From Nitrososphaerota archaeon (GTDB lineage Archaea; Thermoproteota; Nitrososphaeria; Nitrososphaerales; Gagatemarchaeaceae): DNA of 15,172 nt. The translations under genes and the position numbers were made by a program. The stretch lies in NCBI GenBank assembly GCA_003135575.1, contig PLCG01000090.1, forward strand, positions 1-15,172, written 5' to 3'. Positions 13,554 to 15,172 of this stretch are shown here, piece by piece (within the stretch, counting starts at the first letter, position 1; the number at the start of each line of letters is the position of its first letter). The notes beneath the pieces are model-generated. The model was not told the DNA's origin and did no database searches. It was given only the letters and a program-made list of their open reading frames with translations.

Positions 13554-14099
13554 TTAGCCCGACCTCCCTGCCAAAGCCGAGAATGTGAATGTTCCGCCAT
13601 CGGCCGTTATTACTCTGATCAAGTGGGAAGTCCCAGCCGACATCGCAGCGCCGTTCAAGTCGAGAGAGGTTGTGGCGTAGCTACCGGTGGGGCATACATA
13701 CCCAGCTGCTGGAAGAGCCCCAGTCCCAGTGGTGCAGGCCCCAGACCCAGGATCAGTGAAAAATGGCGCGGCTACACAAGTCGCGCCTCCCGTCTGGCAG
13801 AGATTACCGTCTACATAGATGCCCGTTATCGTTACAGTCGATGAACCCACGTTCCTAAGCACCACCTGGATGCAGGGGACATGTCCGGCGGTTAAGCCGG
13901 TGCATGTCGGCGCCACAAGGATGAATGTGTAAGCATCAGCGGAGACCTGCTCGGATACCTGTTGCCCCCCTGATTGGGTGAGGTTCCCTGCGATACTGTT
14001 GGTGAAAACATAAACTATGATACCAGCCGCGACTGCGATAGCAATCAAGAGGAGGGTCGCTATGATTGGCGAGACCGCTCTTCGTCTTGTGAACTTCAT
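13554..14099 (-). CDS. Archaeal type IV pilin-like protein (first gene of the proximal pair)
   Basis: I start at ATG 14099, giving 181 residues: leader MKFTRRRA then VSPIIATLLLIAIAVAAG. A longer frame to 14258 would put 53 non-signal residues before the leader and lies upstream of the TATA box. That box is centred 26 bases before this ATG, so the message is leaderless. The head has six cysteines (PTCTG, VPCIQ, NLCQTG, ATCVA, GACTT, YVCPT), more than its counterpart at 12076-12576. It opens the first pilin operon. Confidence 0.88.
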   Translation of the reverse strand: MKFTRRRAVSPIIATLLLIAIAVAAGIIVYVFTNSIAGNLTQSGGQQVSEQVSADAYTFILVAPTCTGLTAGHVPCIQVVLRNVGSSTVTITGIYVDGNLCQTGGATCVAAPFFTDPGSGACTTGTGALPAAGYVCPTGSYATTSLDLNGAAMSAGTSHLIRVITADGGTFTFSALAGRSG

Positions 14100-14120
14100 A
14101 TCCAGAAAGGAGTGCTTCAG

Positions 14121-14130
14121 TATATATAAC
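14121..14130 (-). promoter_or_regulatory. TATA box of the proximal pilin operon
   Basis: GTTATATATACTG on the minus strand, centred 26 bases before ATG 14099. The same spacing and a similar core occur at the other pilin operon. Confidence 0.7.
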
Positions 14131-14400
14131 GGGCCGGAACAACTTATTCGACGTGCAAACTCGACCGAGTTATTCTTGCTCGCCTTTTCCGAGGTTCCAG
14201 TCGCCTTCGAGCTCCCGTATGCGTCCTTTATCTTAGCCTCGGTCCAGTTCGAGCTCAATGCAGCATGTTCGACGGCAGAGATTAAGGTCTAGCTAAGAAG
14301 TCAACTAGAGCTGCTCTCTGGATGTCTAAACCGGGCGACCCGGTCCGGAGGACCCAGCACCTCCAAAAGTCAGCTCGGAAGTCTCGGAATTTGCCCCTAT
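14131..14400. other. Intergenic region upstream of the pilin operon, no gene seen
   Basis: It separates the first pilin operon from the surface-protein gene. Open frames on either strand are shadows without recognisable domains. No clear terminator hairpin or repeated motif was found. Confidence 0.35.
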
Positions 14401-15171
14401 CTACGCGCTGCTTTGCTTCTTGGACCGCTCTTTGGCGTCCAAAACGACCACCGAGAGCCCCACCGCTAGAAGCGCACCAGCGGGCAAGGCTATGGCGGCC
14501 TGCTGGGAGAGGTCGCTCTTGTTCTGGGCGAAGACATCGAAAGTTCCGCTGCTCGCCGTGTGGGTACCGTCGCCGGAATAGGCCGCCGTAATCACGTGGT
14601 GACCGGGAGCATTCGTAGTGTAATCTGCCTGACAGCTCAAATTCCCATTGTTGTCTTGTGAATCGCCGTGCGCACCTCCGCACTGGATGTGCGAGAAGCT
14701 GCCGGAGGCGTCGGCTGTCCAGCTTACACTACCCCCGGGGGTCTTTCCGTCGGCCGACGTGACAGTTGCATGGCAGGTCGTGTGTTGTCCAACTTGAACG
14801 TAGGAGTCGTCGCAAGTGACCGAAGTCGACGTTGCCCCTGAATTGGTCATCTTTCCAACAAATACCGTGAACTTGCCGCTGCTCGGAGCATGATACGCGT
14901 CCCCTCCGTAGGTTGCAGTCAATGTCTGCGTGCCTGACGCGGAGGGAGTGTATTGCGCCTTGCAGTCGACTTGGCCGTTCTTGGAAGCGTCGCAAGTCTG
15001 CTTGGAGAATGTCCCGCCGCCGCTCGATGTCCAAGTGACGCTGCCACTTGGGATTCCCTGGTCGGCGGTGGAAACTATGTCATCGCAGTTGATCTTCTGT
15101 CCGACCTGGACCTGCGTTTGGTCACACGTCAAAGAGGACGAGGTCGGGACCAGAGCAGCGCTCGTGACCGT
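14401..15171 (-). CDS. Ig-like repeat surface protein with C-terminal membrane anchor (5' end outside window)
   Basis: The frame is open to the window edge, so only the C-terminal part is seen (256 codons). Numbered from the TTG at 15132, two Ig-like repeats start near residues 1 and 105: TCDxxxVQVGQ, then GSVxWT, a Cys, YTxxAxGxxxxTAxYxGD, and SGxFxVF. Each repeat has four cysteines; the first three are spaced 13 and 31 residues apart in both, with the fourth 10 or 16 further on. A hydrophobic segment (about 212-233) and a short Lys/Arg tail form a C-terminal anchor, placing the repeats outside the cell. Further repeats probably lie beyond the edge. Such proteins serve as surface-layer or adhesion proteins; which one is not shown. 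Confidence 0.8.
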   Translation of the reverse strand, partial: TVTSAALVPTSSSLTCDQTQVQVGQKINCDDIVSTADQGIPSGSVTWTSSGGGTFSKQTCDASKNGQVDCKAQYTPSASGTQTLTATYGGDAYHAPSSGKFTVFVGKMTNSGATSTSVTCDDSYVQVGQHTTCHATVTSADGKTPGGSVSWTADASGSFSHIQCGGAHGDSQDNNGNLSCQADYTTNAPGHHVITAAYSGDGTHTASSGTFDVFAQNKSDLSQQAAIALPAGALLAVGLSVVVLDAKERSKKQSSA

Positions 15172-15172
15172 T

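Larger units (their letters stand above)
11481..14099 (-). repeat. Tandem duplication of a two-gene pilin operon
   Basis: The four pilin genes form two pairs in the same order. The first gene of each pair (13554-14099 and 12076-12576) shares a QTG-containing Cys pair and ends HLxRVxTxDGGTFTFSxxAGRSG. The second gene of each pair (12955-13551 and 11481-12074) shares LQMQS, a TCAC motif and a C-terminus THTVKV, TGATYVF. Within each pair the gap is one or two bases; between pairs there are 378 bases with a new promoter. Duplication of the whole pair explains this better than four single duplications. Confidence 0.7.

Noticed and set aside
1..15172. CRISPR array or long direct repeats
   Set aside because: No regularly spaced repeat units were seen; the only repeats are the pilin pair, the KaiC-like 3' fragment and the Ig-like units.

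Overview
The window reads as chromosomal DNA of an archaeon, most likely a TACK-lineage (Nitrososphaeria/Thaumarchaeota-like) organism. The evidence is four prepilins of the archaeal SPIIATLLLIA type, several KaiC/Rad55-like ATPase genes, a DUF422/CruF-type carotenoid gene, an archaeal HTH_45-like winged helix protein, VapBC modules, and TATA-like boxes 25-30 bases upstream of start codons with little or no leader. The exact lineage is inference.

Layout. Positions 1-3000 hold the 3' part of a membrane receptor-like gene whose C-terminal domain is KaiC-like without a P-loop, a small FUN14-like membrane protein, a small Cys-containing protein, a small unknown gene, and a KaiC-like ATPase with an intact P-loop. 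Positions 3070-4732 hold the carotenoid gene convergent with a second intact KaiC-like ATPase. Positions 4733-5966 hold a TnpB-only element lying directly against the start of that second ATPase. Positions 5987-6929 are a two-gene unit: a four-helix membrane protein and a PH-like protein whose best start appears to be ACG. Positions 7227-7634 encode a winged helix protein. Positions 7951-10488 are a toxin-antitoxin island of three VapBC modules with three different antitoxins. A decayed 3' fragment of a KaiC-like gene lies in this island at 9516-9650. The intact relative of that fragment, at 10525-11301, has lost the Walker A lysine and the Walker B aspartate.

Positions 11481-14099 are two tandem two-gene pilin operons that arose by duplication of a pilin pair. 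Each operon has a strong TATA box 26-27 bases from its first ATG. Beyond them, at 14401 to the window end, is a C-terminally anchored surface protein of Ig-like repeats with conserved cysteines.

How the genes may work together (inference). Four KaiC-like domains of different states occur within 11 kb: two with complete P-loops, one without, and one membrane-tethered and without. Three of them share an HDE-centred motif. This suggests a signalling set in which catalytic and non-catalytic KaiC-like proteins could pair. The pilin pairs and Ig-repeat protein form a neighbouring cell-surface module. No pilus assembly ATPase, platform protein or prepilin peptidase is in the window.
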